Assembly (NCBI GenBank): GCA_946405435.1
Contig: CAMJHF010000015.1
Coordinates: forward strand, 1 to 64,000
DNA from: an uncultured Bacteroidales bacterium
Lineage (GTDB): Bacteria > Bacteroidota > Bacteroidia > Bacteroidales > UBA932
Direction of reading: 5' to 3'
DNA: 64,000 nt
In this document: piece after piece, positions 35,947 to 45,716 of the stretch
Position numbering within the stretch: the first letter of the stretch is position 1
Layout: every line of letters starts with the position of its first letter
Made by a program: the position numbers and the translations under genes
Notes under the pieces: generated by a model
What the model was told of the DNA's origin: nothing
The model's input: the letters and a program-made list of their open reading frames with translations, nothing else
Databases searched by the model: none

Positions 35947-36040
35947 ATTCCAGCGGCAGCATAGCTTCAGCCTCCTGCTACAAAAATTCGTCGAGCGCTC
36001 GAATTTTCAAAGTCGGCTGAAGCTATACTACCGCTGGAAT
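35947..36040. repeat. 94-bp near-perfect palindromic element
   Basis: ATTCCAGCGGCAGCATAGCTTCAGCC (35947-35972) against GGCTGAAGCTATACTACCGCTGGAAT (36015-36040), 24/26 complementary; inner TCGAGCGCTCGA palindrome. Confidence 0.88.
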
Positions 36041-36089
36041 GCCCTCGGGATCCCCAACACCCCCTCAGTGGTTACCTCCCTTTCAGGCC

Positions 36090-36625
36090 GTGTGAGGTTA
36101 TGTCTCCATGCCTCCCGTGCCAGACCGTGGGAGGTTATGTCTCCATGCCTCCTATGTCGGTCCGGGTAAGGCGATGTCTCCATGCCTCCTATGTCAGTCC
36201 GTGAAAAGGCGATGCCCCCATGCTCCCATGTGCCCAGCCGGCCATCTCCGTGACGGGCTAGCTACGAATCTGGCCCTTTTTGTGCCCTGCCCGCCAGAAA
36301 ACAAACCGGCTTGGCACGGTCGGCAAACAATGCCCTCGAAATACCCGACGCTCCCGCAGTGGCTGCCCGTATCAATCCGTGGGCGGCGATGTTCCCACGC
36401 CCACTGTGTCAGTCCGGGGAAAGGCGAGGTTACCTTGCTCCATGTGTCGGTCCGTGGGCGGCGATGTCTTTATGCCTCCTATGTCATGCCGGGAAAATGC
36501 AATACTTCCATGCCTCCTGTGTCATGCCGGTCATCATTGTGGCAGGCTAGCTACGAATTTGGCCCTTAATGTGCCCTGCCCGCCATAGAACAAACCGGCC
36601 ATGCACGGTCGTGAGGCACTGCCAC
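36090..36625. repeat. Degenerate 37-38 bp tandem repeats in two blocks with a ~289-bp direct duplication
   Basis: TGTCTCCATGCCTCC units at 36101, 36138, 36175, 36213; second block from ~36390; GGCTAGCTACGAAT.TGGCCCTT at 36256 and 36545. Confidence 0.8.
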
Positions 36626-36632
36626 CTACTCT

Positions 36633-36850
36633 GACAGGGCTTTACCGTTGAGAGTAGGCCGAGGTGTTTACGGCCACGACAGGGTTTTACCGTCAAGGGC
36701 AGGCCGAGGTGTTTACGGCCACGACAGGGTTTTACCGTCAAGGCAGGCCAAGGTGCTGACGGCCACGACATGGCTCTACCGTCAAGGGCAGGCCAAGGTG
36801 CTGACGGTTTGCCAGGGCTTTATCGGCAGAGGCAGGCTGCCGTGGCGGCG
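36633..36850. repeat. 44-45 bp tandem repeat, about 5 units, running into the psuG stop codon
   Basis: GACAGGGTTTTACCGTCAAGGGCAGGCCGAGGTGTTTACGGCCAC units at 36633, 36678, 36723, 36767, 36811. Confidence 0.88.
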
Positions 36851-37731
36851 GCGAGGCGGGCGTTGTTGAGTACCAGCTGGATGTTGGAGGCAAGGCTGTC
36901 TCCGCCGGTGATGTCCTTTATGCGGGCCAGCAGAAATGGCGTGGTTTCCTTGCCATGAATGCCAAGGCGGGAGGCGTCGGCAAGGGCCTCTTCGATGGCC
37001 GAGTTTATGCGGTCAGGGTCCATCGAATACTCTTCGGGGATGGGGTTGGTGACGAGCATGCCGCCGCCGAGGCCCATTTCCAGTCCGGCACGGAAAGCTG
37101 CCGCGAGTTCTTCTGGGGTGTCGATGCGGTAGTCTACCTTGAATCCGCTGCGGCGGGTGTAGAACGCCGGCAGTTCTTCGGTGCCGTAGCCTATTACCGG
37201 CACTCCCTTGGTCTCCAGATATTCGAGCGTAAGTCCCAGATCCAGAATGGATTTGGCTCCGGCGCAGATTACCATCACAGGGGTACGGGCGAGCTCTTCC
37301 AGGTCGGCGGAGATATCCATGGTGGTCTCGGCCCCGCGGTGCACGCCGCCTATTCCGCCGGTGGCGAACACCTTGATGCCTGCCATTGCGGCTATTATCA
37401 TTGTGGTGGTTACTGTGGTGGCGCCGTCCTGTCCGCGGGCCACGAGCACGGGAAGGTCGCGGCGCGAGGCTTTGGCCACCTCACGGCCTTTGCGGCCGAG
37501 GTGTTCGATTTCTTCGTGACTCAGGCCGGCTTTGAGCCTGCCGCCGATGACAGCGATTGTGGCGGGAACTGCACCGCCGTCGCGTATGGTCTGCTCCACC
37601 CTCAGCGCGGTCTCCACGTTCTGCGGATAAGGCATCCCGTGCGAGATTATCGTGGATTCCAGCGCCACTACCGGGCGGCCTGCAGAGAGTGCCTCCTTTA
37701 CTTCAGGGGCAACATCAAGATATTTGTTCAT
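36820..37731 (-). CDS. psuG: Pseudouridine-5'-phosphate glycosidase
   Basis: VALESTIISHGMPYPQNVETALRVEQTIRDGGAVPATIAVIGGRLKAGLSHEEIEHL; FATGGIGGVHRGAETTMDISADL. Confidence 0.95.
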   Translation of the reverse strand: MNKYLDVAPEVKEALSAGRPVVALESTIISHGMPYPQNVETALRVEQTIRDGGAVPATIAVIGGRLKAGLSHEEIEHLGRKGREVAKASRRDLPVLVARGQDGATTVTTTMIIAAMAGIKVFATGGIGGVHRGAETTMDISADLEELARTPVMVICAGAKSILDLGLTLEYLETKGVPVIGYGTEELPAFYTRRSGFKVDYRIDTPEELAAAFRAGLEMGLGGGMLVTNPIPEEYSMDPDRINSAIEEALADASRLGIHGKETTPFLLARIKDITGGDSLASNIQLVLNNARLAAATAACLCR

Positions 37732-38617
37732 ATTTCAGTTTCCTTATGTCTTCATTTACGGCTTCAGGGCTCAGCATGGAGCAGCGGGCGCACTCCAGGC
37801 CGAAACGGGCGGCGGATGCGGCGTCCGTTCCGGGACCTGCATGCACGATGCCTGCGCACATGGCGTCTCCCGCGCCTGAGGTGTTCACAATTCCTGTGAC
37901 AGGCAGCGACGGCATCTGCTGCACGAAGTCGTCTTCGCGTACCAGCACGCCGCCGGAACCCAGGCTGATATACAGCCGCTGCACCCTGGAGGCGTATGCT
38001 CCGTCGCGGGCTTCCGGACCCCACAGACCGAGCGATTCGGCCTCGAGGCGGTTGCACTTGAGTGCGAATATCCTGTCCGAATGGAGCATGGGCGTAAGCA
38101 GAGCCTGGCGCAGGCGCGAGGCCTTGGCCGACGATACGGCGTCCAGATAGAGCGGCGGCTCGCAGCAGGCAACCAGGGCGCTGAGGGTTTCCGCCGGGAG
38201 GTTGGTGTCGGCCACCACGGCGTCGAACCCGTTGATGCGGTCCAGGCGCTCCTCCAGCCATTCCGGAGTCATGAGACCGGTCACGGCCATGTCGGCCACG
38301 CCTCCCAGCAGTTCGCCGTCCGGCCCTCCTACGCTCACAAAGCAGGCGTTGCGGGCGCCGGAGACGGTCTGGCTGAGCGAAAGGTCCATCCCGAGGCTGC
38401 GGCAGTGCGACTTGAGCATCTTGCCGAAGCCGTCGCTTCCGAAGACGGTCACCAGACTTACTTCATCGCCAAGAAGGCAAAGATTGTGGGCGATGTTGCG
38501 CCCTACGCCGCCGGGCGCCGTCCTGACGGTCCCGGGATTGGAATCTCCGGCGACGAACGGCCCTGCCGACGCCGCGGTGATGTCCATGTTGGCTCCACCG
38601 ATAACGCAGATTTTCAT
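37715..38617 (-). CDS. psuK: PfkB-family carbohydrate kinase, probable pseudouridine kinase
   Basis: MKICVIGGANMDITA...GGVGRNIAHNLCLLG...VNTSGAGDAMCAGIVHA; overlaps psuG. Confidence 0.88.
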   Translation of the reverse strand: MKICVIGGANMDITAASAGPFVAGDSNPGTVRTAPGGVGRNIAHNLCLLGDEVSLVTVFGSDGFGKMLKSHCRSLGMDLSLSQTVSGARNACFVSVGGPDGELLGGVADMAVTGLMTPEWLEERLDRINGFDAVVADTNLPAETLSALVACCEPPLYLDAVSSAKASRLRQALLTPMLHSDRIFALKCNRLEAESLGLWGPEARDGAYASRVQRLYISLGSGGVLVREDDFVQQMPSLPVTGIVNTSGAGDAMCAGIVHAGPGTDAASAARFGLECARCSMLSPEAVNEDIRKLKYEQIS

Positions 38618-38924
38618 ACTTCTGCAAATATAACAAAAACATTTCAGCTGCGGCTATAGCTCAGCCTCCAAACTCCGTTTGTTTTTCCTCCCCGTAGGAA
38701 TTCGGGCAAGGTGCCAAAAAGTGGGCAGGACCTTGCCCGACGATATGCCACTGGAGGCCCTCAGGGGCCGCTTTGCGGGCAAGGTCCCCCGCCAAAATCT
38801 ACACCTTGGCCCTCGAGCGTGCCCAGCCGGTTAGAATTCTGGCGGGCCGGGCACAAAAAGTGCCAAAACCGTAGCAAGCCCACCACGGCGATGGCCACCC
38901 TGCCACGGCAGTAGGGCCGGTCGG

Positions 38925-38957
38925 TTTTGAAAAAAGCCGGATCCCTTATATATTTGC
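38925..38957 (+). promoter_or_regulatory. Promoter upstream of the sulfatase
   Basis: GTTTTGAAAAAAGCCGGAT then TATATTTG; TTG-N19-TATATTTG; ATG a few bp downstream. Confidence 0.65.
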
Positions 38958-38960
38958 AAT

Positions 38961-41348
38961 ATGATGACTAATGTTTCCGAAATGCTTAAATACTTGGCCA
39001 TGACCGCAGGAGCGGCCGCGGCTTCTGCCGGGCTCTCCGCGTCTGCAGCGGCGCCTGCCGCCGACTCACAAAAGGCGGAACCTCAACGCCCCAACGTGCT
39101 TTTTATCATAGCCGAGGACATGACGCTTGACCTCAGCTGCTACGGCCGCACGGACGTGCGTACGCCCAATCTTGACCGCCTTGCCTCGGAAGGCGTGCTA
39201 TACACCAACGCCCGCTGCGCCGCGCCGCTGAGCAGCCCTACACGCAGCGCCATGATGACCGGCCTTCATCAGGTCATCACCGGGGCGCACAACCATCGCT
39301 CCAACCGCGACAAGCCCCTTCCTGCCGACATCACGCCCTTCCCCGTGCTGCTGCACAGGGCCGGCTACACTACGGTGCTCGGACACGACAAGATTTTCGA
39401 GAACCCCGTCACGCACGCCGAGCACGAGAGCAGCCGCAAGATAGACTGCAACTTTAAGTACGAGCCGGTCGGAACCTACGACGGAGTACAACACTTCGGC
39501 CTTTTCGACAACCTCTACGAGCGTCCCGCACAAGGCCCTTGGTTCCAGCAGATTACCCTCTACGTGACACACCGCGGCGACTGGTGGAAATCCCACACGC
39601 AGCAGTCCTCCCACCCGGTGGATCCCGCCTCCGTGCAGCTGCCCCCGTACCTGGCCGACCATCCCAAGATCAGGGAAGAATTCGCCTGCTACCTCGACCA
39701 GGTGGAGTTCATGGACGCCGAAGTCGGCTTCCTTGTGGATGAGCTGCGGGCGCAGGGCCAGCTTGACAATACGGTCATAGTCTTCGTGGGCGACAACGGC
39801 CGTGCCGACCTTCGCGCCAAGGCATGGATGTACAACGACGGCACACGCGTGCCCATGATAGTCTGGGCCCCCGGCATACAGCACAAGGTCGTGGACGACC
39901 TGGTGAGCGAGCTTGACATTCCCACAACCATCCTCAAAATCGCCGGCGTGGAGCGTCCCGGCTACTATCAGGGCGAAGTGCTGGAGGTCTTCTCCGGCAA
40001 GAAAGCCTCGCACCAGTGGCTCTATCACGCCCGCGACAACTTCGACGAGATGCAGGACTGCATACGCGCCGTCACCGACAGCCGCTATATCTACATCCGC
40101 AACTACCTCCCGCAGATGCCTTATACCCAGCAGCATTGCTACATGTACTGCTATCGTCCGGCCCTGCACATCATGAAGCGCCTCAAAGCCGAGGGCAAAC
40201 TCAACGCCGACCAGCTTCTCTTCTTTGCCGACAGCAAGCCCGTCGAGGAGCTCTACGACTACAAGGCCGATGACTTCTGCCTCCATAACCTCGCCGGCGA
40301 CCCCTCCATGCTCGGAGTCCTCAACACGATGCGCGAGCGCATGGATACATGGCAGGGCGCCAACGGTGACGCGGGAGTGGCGGACCATCTTACCCGCGTG
40401 CTGCCCGAAGACCGCGCCGACTACAAGCGTACAATGTATTTTGCCAGCCACTTCCGTTCCGAGGAATGGGAAGAAATAGAAAACGGCGCCATCTGCGACA
40501 TCTATGACCGCTGGAAAGAGGAAATCCGCCAGATGCGTGCGCAGAACAAGGTGCACCTCAGCGACCCCATCATCAAGGTGGGCGACAACAAGCAGGCCGC
40601 CTTCATCTGCGACGACCACCTGGTGGCGTTCTACAACGGCGGCCGCGCCCAGGCCTTCGACCTTAAGACCGGCGCTCTCAAATCCACCTTCTATCTGGGT
40701 TCCAGCGAGTTCAAGCCGCACTGCAACGTGGCCGATTACGTCAAGCGGGGCGGCAAAGGCTACGCTTACGTGACAGCATGGGACGGCACCAGGCACCTCT
40801 ATGTGGAGCAAATCAAGCACAGCGCCCGCAAGTGGGGCAGCACCCTGGTGCAGACCGTCACCGCCGACGCCATCCCGGACAGCGTCAAGGGTGCTGGCCA
40901 GCTGGACTGGGTCCCCGACTTCGACGGCGGCAAGCTTTACAGCATCTGCTACAAAGAAAGCGACTGGGGCAAGGACTACTGGGGCACCACCAAATTGGTA
41001 ATCCTTGAGTTCAATCTCCCCGCGGTCCGGAAAGGCACCGTCGCCCTCACCGAATCCGACATCCTGCGCCGTTCCGAGATACCCATCTACAGGGCCACCC
41101 AGGACAAGGAAATACATGGCGGCAAAATGTACATCCTCGCCGGCCTCAAGAACGTCGAGGGCTACACCCGTGATGTCAACCGCAACAACCTCCGCGTCAT
41201 AGGCGTACTCGACCTCGCCACTCTCCGCCTCGAAAAAGAAATCCGCCTGGACTTCTACAACTGCGAGCCCGAAGGCATCGAATTCATCGGCGACGACATG
41301 TACTTGACCTACTACAAAGACGCTCTGTATAAGGTAATTAAAGACTAG
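38961..41348 (+). CDS. Exported Ser-type sulfatase with C-terminal propeller-like domain
   Basis: PNVLFIIAEDMTLDLSCYGRTDVRTPNLDRLASEGVLYTNARCAAPLSSPTRSAMMTG (S-x-P-x-R); ~250 aa extra C-terminal region. Confidence 0.88.
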   Translation: MMTNVSEMLKYLAMTAGAAAASAGLSASAAAPAADSQKAEPQRPNVLFIIAEDMTLDLSCYGRTDVRTPNLDRLASEGVLYTNARCAAPLSSPTRSAMMTGLHQVITGAHNHRSNRDKPLPADITPFPVLLHRAGYTTVLGHDKIFENPVTHAEHESSRKIDCNFKYEPVGTYDGVQHFGLFDNLYERPAQGPWFQQITLYVTHRGDWWKSHTQQSSHPVDPASVQLPPYLADHPKIREEFACYLDQVEFMDAEVGFLVDELRAQGQLDNTVIVFVGDNGRADLRAKAWMYNDGTRVPMIVWAPGIQHKVVDDLVSELDIPTTILKIAGVERPGYYQGEVLEVFSGKKASHQWLYHARDNFDEMQDCIRAVTDSRYIYIRNYLPQMPYTQQHCYMYCYRPALHIMKRLKAEGKLNADQLLFFADSKPVEELYDYKADDFCLHNLAGDPSMLGVLNTMRERMDTWQGANGDAGVADHLTRVLPEDRADYKRTMYFASHFRSEEWEEIENGAICDIYDRWKEEIRQMRAQNKVHLSDPIIKVGDNKQAAFICDDHLVAFYNGGRAQAFDLKTGALKSTFYLGSSEFKPHCNVADYVKRGGKGYAYVTAWDGTRHLYVEQIKHSARKWGSTLVQTVTADAIPDSVKGAGQLDWVPDFDGGKLYSICYKESDWGKDYWGTTKLVILEFNLPAVRKGTVALTESDILRRSEIPIYRATQDKEIHGGKMYILAGLKNVEGYTRDVNRNNLRVIGVLDLATLRLEKEIRLDFYNCEPEGIEFIGDDMYLTYYKDALYKVIKD

Positions 41349-41358
41349 ATCGCGCGTT

Positions 41359-41396
41359 CGTGCCAGGCCCGCCAAAACGCGGGCGGGCCTGGCACG
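41359..41396. terminator. Long hairpin after the sulfatase
   Basis: CGTGCCAGGCCCGCC-AAAACGCG-GGCGGGCCTGGCACG, perfect 15-bp stem. Confidence 0.7.
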
Positions 41397-41513
41397 AAAA
41401 CCCGCGTCTTCGTAGCCTGCCCGCCCTTTTGCAGGCCGCCCCGGCACGTTGTTCGGAATCCGGGGCGGCCGCTGGAATTGAAGTGTCCCGACACCAGCAG
41501 AAAACCCCTGCAG

Positions 41514-41545
41514 TTTTGAAAAAAGCCGGATGCTTCCTATATTTG
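41514..41545 (+). promoter_or_regulatory. Promoter upstream of sufB
   Basis: GTTTTGAAAAAAGCCGGAT then CTTCCTATATTTG; TTG-N19-TATATTTG; same block as upstream of the sulfatase. Confidence 0.65.
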
Positions 41546-41552
41546 CAGAATC

Positions 41553-43004
41553 ATGACAGATATCGACATCAATGATCTGGCCTCCGCACAGGAATACAAA
41601 GAAGGCTTCGTGACCGAAGTGGAGCAGGAGTATGTGCCCAAAGGCCTGAACGAAGATATAATAAAGCTGATTTCCGCCAAGAAGCAGGAGCCGCAGTGGC
41701 TTCTTGACTTCCGCCTGGACGCCTTTCGGAAATGGCAGAAGATGAAGGAGCCGCACTGGGGCCATCTTAAGCTGCCAAAGATTGACTATCAGGATATTAT
41801 CTACTATGCTGCCCCCAAGAAGGACAGCGACCGCCCCAAGGAAATCGACCCGGCTCTCATGGAGACCTTCGACAAGCTGGGCATTCCGCTCAAGGAGCGC
41901 GAAGTGCTGGCCGGCGTCAAGAGCAAGGAAGTTGCGGTGGATGCCGTGTTCGACTCGGTGAGCGTGACTACCACTTTCCGTAAAACCCTGGCGGACAAGG
42001 GAATAATATTCTGTTCCTTCTCCGAGGCCGTGCGCGAGCACCCGGACCTGGTGCGAAAGTACCTGGCTACGGTGGTTCCCGTGGGCGACAACTTCTTTGC
42101 CGCGCTCAACTCCGCGGTCTTCTCCGACGGTTCCTTTTGCTATGTGCCCAAGGGTGTGGAGTGTCCCATGGAACTGAGCAGCTACTTCCGCATCAACGCC
42201 GCAGGCACCGGGCAGTTCGAGCGCACGCTCATCGTGGCCGACGAGGGCGCCCGCCTCAGTTACATGGAAGGCTGCACCGCCCCCATGCGCGACGAAAACC
42301 AGCTGCATGCAGCCGTGGTGGAAATCATAGTCGAGAAAGACGCGGACGTGAAATACAGCACCGTCCAGAACTGGTATCCAGGCGATGCGCAGGGCCGGGG
42401 CGGCATACTCAACCTCGTGACCAAGAGGGGATTGTGCAGGGGCGAAGGCTCTCACCTTAGCTGGACGCAGGTCGAGACCGGCTCTGCCGTGACGTGGAAG
42501 TACCCCAGTACCATACTCAAAGGGGACTACAGTTCCTCTGAGTTCTATTCCGTGGCCATGACTGGCAACTACCAGCAGGCCGACACCGGCACCAAGATGA
42601 TTCACCTTGGCCGCGGGACCCGCAGCAGGATAGTCTCCAAGGGCATATCCGCCGGCCACAGCGAGAACAGCTACCGCGGCCTTGTGCACATAGGCCCCGG
42701 AGCCGCAGGGGCGCGGAATTTCTCTTCCTGCGACTCTCTGCTGATAGGCTCGCAGTGCGGTGCCCACACCTTCCCGGTCATCAAGAATTACTGCCCGCAG
42801 GCGGTGGTGGAGCACGAGGCCACGACTTCCAAAATCAGCGACGACCAGCTCTTCTACTGCGGCCAGAGGGGCATTGGCCCAGAGGATGCAACAGCCTTGA
42901 TAGTTGGTGGTTACGCCAAGGAAGTGCTGAGCCGTCTGCCCATGGAGTTTGCCATCGAAGCCCAAAAGCTGCTGAGCGTTTCACTTGAAGGTGCGGTAGG
43001 ATGA
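41553..43004 (+). CDS. sufB: Fe-S cluster assembly protein SufB
   Basis: [58 protein letters not shown]. Confidence 0.97.
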   Translation: MTDIDINDLASAQEYKEGFVTEVEQEYVPKGLNEDIIKLISAKKQEPQWLLDFRLDAFRKWQKMKEPHWGHLKLPKIDYQDIIYYAAPKKDSDRPKEIDPALMETFDKLGIPLKEREVLAGVKSKEVAVDAVFDSVSVTTTFRKTLADKGIIFCSFSEAVREHPDLVRKYLATVVPVGDNFFAALNSAVFSDGSFCYVPKGVECPMELSSYFRINAAGTGQFERTLIVADEGARLSYMEGCTAPMRDENQLHAAVVEIIVEKDADVKYSTVQNWYPGDAQGRGGILNLVTKRGLCRGEGSHLSWTQVETGSAVTWKYPSTILKGDYSSSEFYSVAMTGNYQQADTGTKMIHLGRGTRSRIVSKGISAGHSENSYRGLVHIGPGAAGARNFSSCDSLLIGSQCGAHTFPVIKNYCPQAVVEHEATTSKISDDQLFYCGQRGIGPEDATALIVGGYAKEVLSRLPMEFAIEAQKLLSVSLEGAVG

Positions 43005-43600
43005 GCTGGGTGGAAATCATATCGGCGGTACTTGGACTCAGTTGCGTTTTTCTGGCGGGCCGGGGCTCCAAATACAACTTCTGGGTGGGATATGTCTACA
43101 ACATATTCCTCTTCGTGCTCTTTTGGCGCCAGCACCTCTACAGCGCCATGCTCATCCAGCCGGTGGCTTTCGCCATCAATGCCTACGGCCACTGGCGCTG
43201 GACGCACCCCAAAGCGGAAGAGAAAAACTCCAGCGGCGACCTCAAGATAGGCAGGATGCAGCTGTGGCAATGGGTGAACATGTTCACCGTGGTCATCCTG
43301 TGCGGCCTTCTGTGGGCGATAGCCCTTCAGTGGCTTCCCGAAAAGTGGCCCGATATTTTCGCCCCCGACCCCCAGCCCCTGCTGGATTCATTCGTGCTCA
43401 TGCTCACCCTGTGCGCCCAGTTCATGAGCGCCCGCAAATACTGGGAATGCTGGATAGTCTGGCTGGTGGTGAACGTAGCCAACGTAGTGCTCTACATCAG
43501 CTCCGGCCTGTACGTGATGCCGGTCGTGAGCCTGCTCTACATCGCCAACGGAATCTGGTCGCTGGTGAGTTGGAAAAGTAAATACAACAGAAATGAATGA
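43001..43600 (+). CDS. pnuC: PnuC-family nicotinamide riboside/vitamin transporter
   Basis: [77 protein letters not shown]. Confidence 0.88.
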   Translation: MSWVEIISAVLGLSCVFLAGRGSKYNFWVGYVYNIFLFVLFWRQHLYSAMLIQPVAFAINAYGHWRWTHPKAEEKNSSGDLKIGRMQLWQWVNMFTVVILCGLLWAIALQWLPEKWPDIFAPDPQPLLDSFVLMLTLCAQFMSARKYWECWIVWLVVNVANVVLYISSGLYVMPVVSLLYIANGIWSLVSWKSKYNRNE

Positions 43601-44345
43601 TATATTGTTAGAAATCAAGGACCTGCACGCCGGAATAGAGGGACGTGAGATACTTAAGGGCGTGAATCTTACCATACGCCGCGGCGAAGTGCATGCCGTC
43701 ATGGGGCCCAACGGCGCCGGAAAATCCACCTTGAGCGCCGTGCTGGCCGGCCGGGCAGATTACACCGTGACCGCCGGCAGCGCCACCTACTGCGGCCGCG
43801 ACCTTCTGGCCCTGCCCCCCGAGGAGCGTTCCTGGGCCGGGATATTCCTGAGCTTCCAGTATCCGGTGGAGATTCCCGGTGTGAGCATAACCAATTTCAT
43901 GAAGGCGGCGATAGGCGCCCGCCGCAAGGCCCAGGGCCTGCCGGAGCTCAAGCCGGCGGAGTTCCTGAAGCTACTCAAAGACAAGATGGCCCTTGTGCAG
44001 ATGAAAGGCGAATTCGCCAAGCGCGAGGTCAATGTGGGCTTCTCCGGAGGCGAGAAAAAGCGCAATGAGATATTCCAGATGGCTATGCTCGAGCCCACGC
44101 TCAGCATCCTGGACGAAACCGACAGCGGCCTGGACGTAGACGCCCTCCGCATTGTCGCCGACGGCGTGAACCGTCTGCGCACGCCCGAGTCGGCCACGAT
44201 AGTCATCACCCACTACCAGCGCCTGCTGGAATACATAGTCCCCGATGTGGTCCACGTCCTCAAGGACGGCCGCATCGTGCGCACCGGCGGCAGGGAACTG
44301 GTGGATCTTATTGAGAACCAAGGCTATGACGGCATCGAAGGATAA
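43593..44345 (+). CDS. sufC: Fe-S cluster assembly ATPase SufC
   Basis: MGPNGAGKSTLSAVLAG, GFSGGEKKRNEIFQMAMLEPTLSILDETDSGLDVDALRIV. Confidence 0.97.
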   Translation: MNDILLEIKDLHAGIEGREILKGVNLTIRRGEVHAVMGPNGAGKSTLSAVLAGRADYTVTAGSATYCGRDLLALPPEERSWAGIFLSFQYPVEIPGVSITNFMKAAIGARRKAQGLPELKPAEFLKLLKDKMALVQMKGEFAKREVNVGFSGGEKKRNEIFQMAMLEPTLSILDETDSGLDVDALRIVADGVNRLRTPESATIVITHYQRLLEYIVPDVVHVLKDGRIVRTGGRELVDLIENQGYDGIEG

Positions 44346-44898
44346 AGAAGTGATAGTGGTAGGGCGCGATCCCATGCCCGCGGTGCTTCACCTCGGAGCC
44401 GGGGAGAGCCTTCACCTTACGCTCATCGTGCCCGAGGGTACCAGCTGCGAGAAGGCCCTAGAGATTCACCTGGACGGTCCCGGCGCTTCGCTCGACCTTG
44501 CCGGCGCCTGGCGCTGCACCTCCTCCGAGCGCGTCCGCCTGCAGGTAATCGTGCGCCACAACGCCCCCGGGTGCCATTCCGAGCAGCTTTTCAAGGGAGT
44601 GGTGAGCGGCAGCGCCAAGGCTGAATTTGATGGCCTTGTGTATGTGGCGCCCGGCGCCATGAAGACCGTCGCCCATCAGCAGGCGCACTCGCTGCTGCTT
44701 TCCGAGGGCGCGTTCTGCGAGGCCCGCCCCCAGCTGGAAATATACGCCGACGACGTGGAATGCTCGCACGGTGCCACCACCGGCTATCTTAACCCGGAAG
44801 AACTCTTCTACATGCGCAGCCGCGGCATCCCCGAGGCAGAGGCCCGCGCAATGCAGGTCGAGGCCTTCCTCGCCCCGGTATTGAACCGCACCGTATGA
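44336..44898 (+). CDS. sufD: Short SufD-like protein (~187 aa)
   Basis: KAEFDGLVYVAPGAMKTVAHQQAHSLLLSEGAFCEARPQLEIYADDVECSHGATTGYLNPEELFYMRSRGIPEAEARAM. Confidence 0.88.
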
Positions 44899-45695
44899 TA
44901 CTGAACACCTGTACCAAGGTCAATGTGGGCCTGAACGTGCTGCGCCGCCGCTCCGATGGATACCACGACATCGAAACGCTGTTCGTGCCCTACTACGGCT
45001 ATTCCGACACCATAACCGTGGAGCCGTCAAAATATCTGACGATATCGATAGACCACCCGGACTATACGCTTTGGGATCCATTTGAAGACCTTACGGTGAA
45101 GGCCTGGCGGCTTCTGAAGGCGGATTTTCCGGACCTGCCGGCAGTTAGTATCCATCTGCAGAAACAGGCTCCCGTCGGGGCCGGGCTTGGCGGCGGCAGC
45201 GCCGATGCGGCTTTCATGCTCCGCGGCCTTACCGAGTTGTTTTCCCTCGGCCTTGACACCGCAGCATTGGTCTCCTATGCATCCCGCCTGGGCTCCGACT
45301 GTGCGTTTTTCATCCACTGCCGCCCCATGTTCGCCACCGGCAGGGGAGAAGTGCTGGAGCCGTTCGACATAGATCTCTCGGCATTCGAACTCCGGGTAGA
45401 GGTTCCCCTTGACTCCGAGGGCAATCCCGTCGCCGTCAGCACCAAGGAAGCCTACGCCGGCATCGTCCCCCGCAACCTATGGACCCCCTCGGCCGGAACA
45501 GAGGTACCGCTGCGCGAAGCCCTCCGCCTCCCGGTCGAACAGTGGCGCGGCGTGGTAGTCAACGACTTCGAGACCACCGTCTGCCCCCTCCACCCCGAAA
45601 TCCCGGCCCTGATAGAAGATTTCTACCGCCGGGGCGCCATCTACGCCGCCATGTCTGGTTCCGGCTCATCCGTTTTCGGATTCTTCCGAAAATAA
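44895..45695 (+). CDS. ispE: 4-diphosphocytidyl-2-C-methyl-D-erythritol kinase
   Basis: CTKVNVGLNVLRRRSDGYHDIETLFVP; PVGAGLGGGSADAAFMLRGL. Confidence 0.95.
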   Translation: MILNTCTKVNVGLNVLRRRSDGYHDIETLFVPYYGYSDTITVEPSKYLTISIDHPDYTLWDPFEDLTVKAWRLLKADFPDLPAVSIHLQKQAPVGAGLGGGSADAAFMLRGLTELFSLGLDTAALVSYASRLGSDCAFFIHCRPMFATGRGEVLEPFDIDLSAFELRVEVPLDSEGNPVAVSTKEAYAGIVPRNLWTPSAGTEVPLREALRLPVEQWRGVVVNDFETTVCPLHPEIPALIEDFYRRGAIYAAMSGSGSSVFGFFRK

Positions 45696-45716
45696 CTATC
45701 TTTGTAGTTTGTATCA

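Noticed and set aside
35710-35964. Hexapeptide-repeat protein after feoB
   Set aside because: Arises from an 18-bp tandem repeat in a duplicated feoB tail; no promoter or ribosome-binding context.
39198-42965. 1255-aa minus-strand ORF
   Set aside because: Antisense to the sulfatase and sufB; His/Val/Gly-rich shadow ORF caused by high-GC codon usage.
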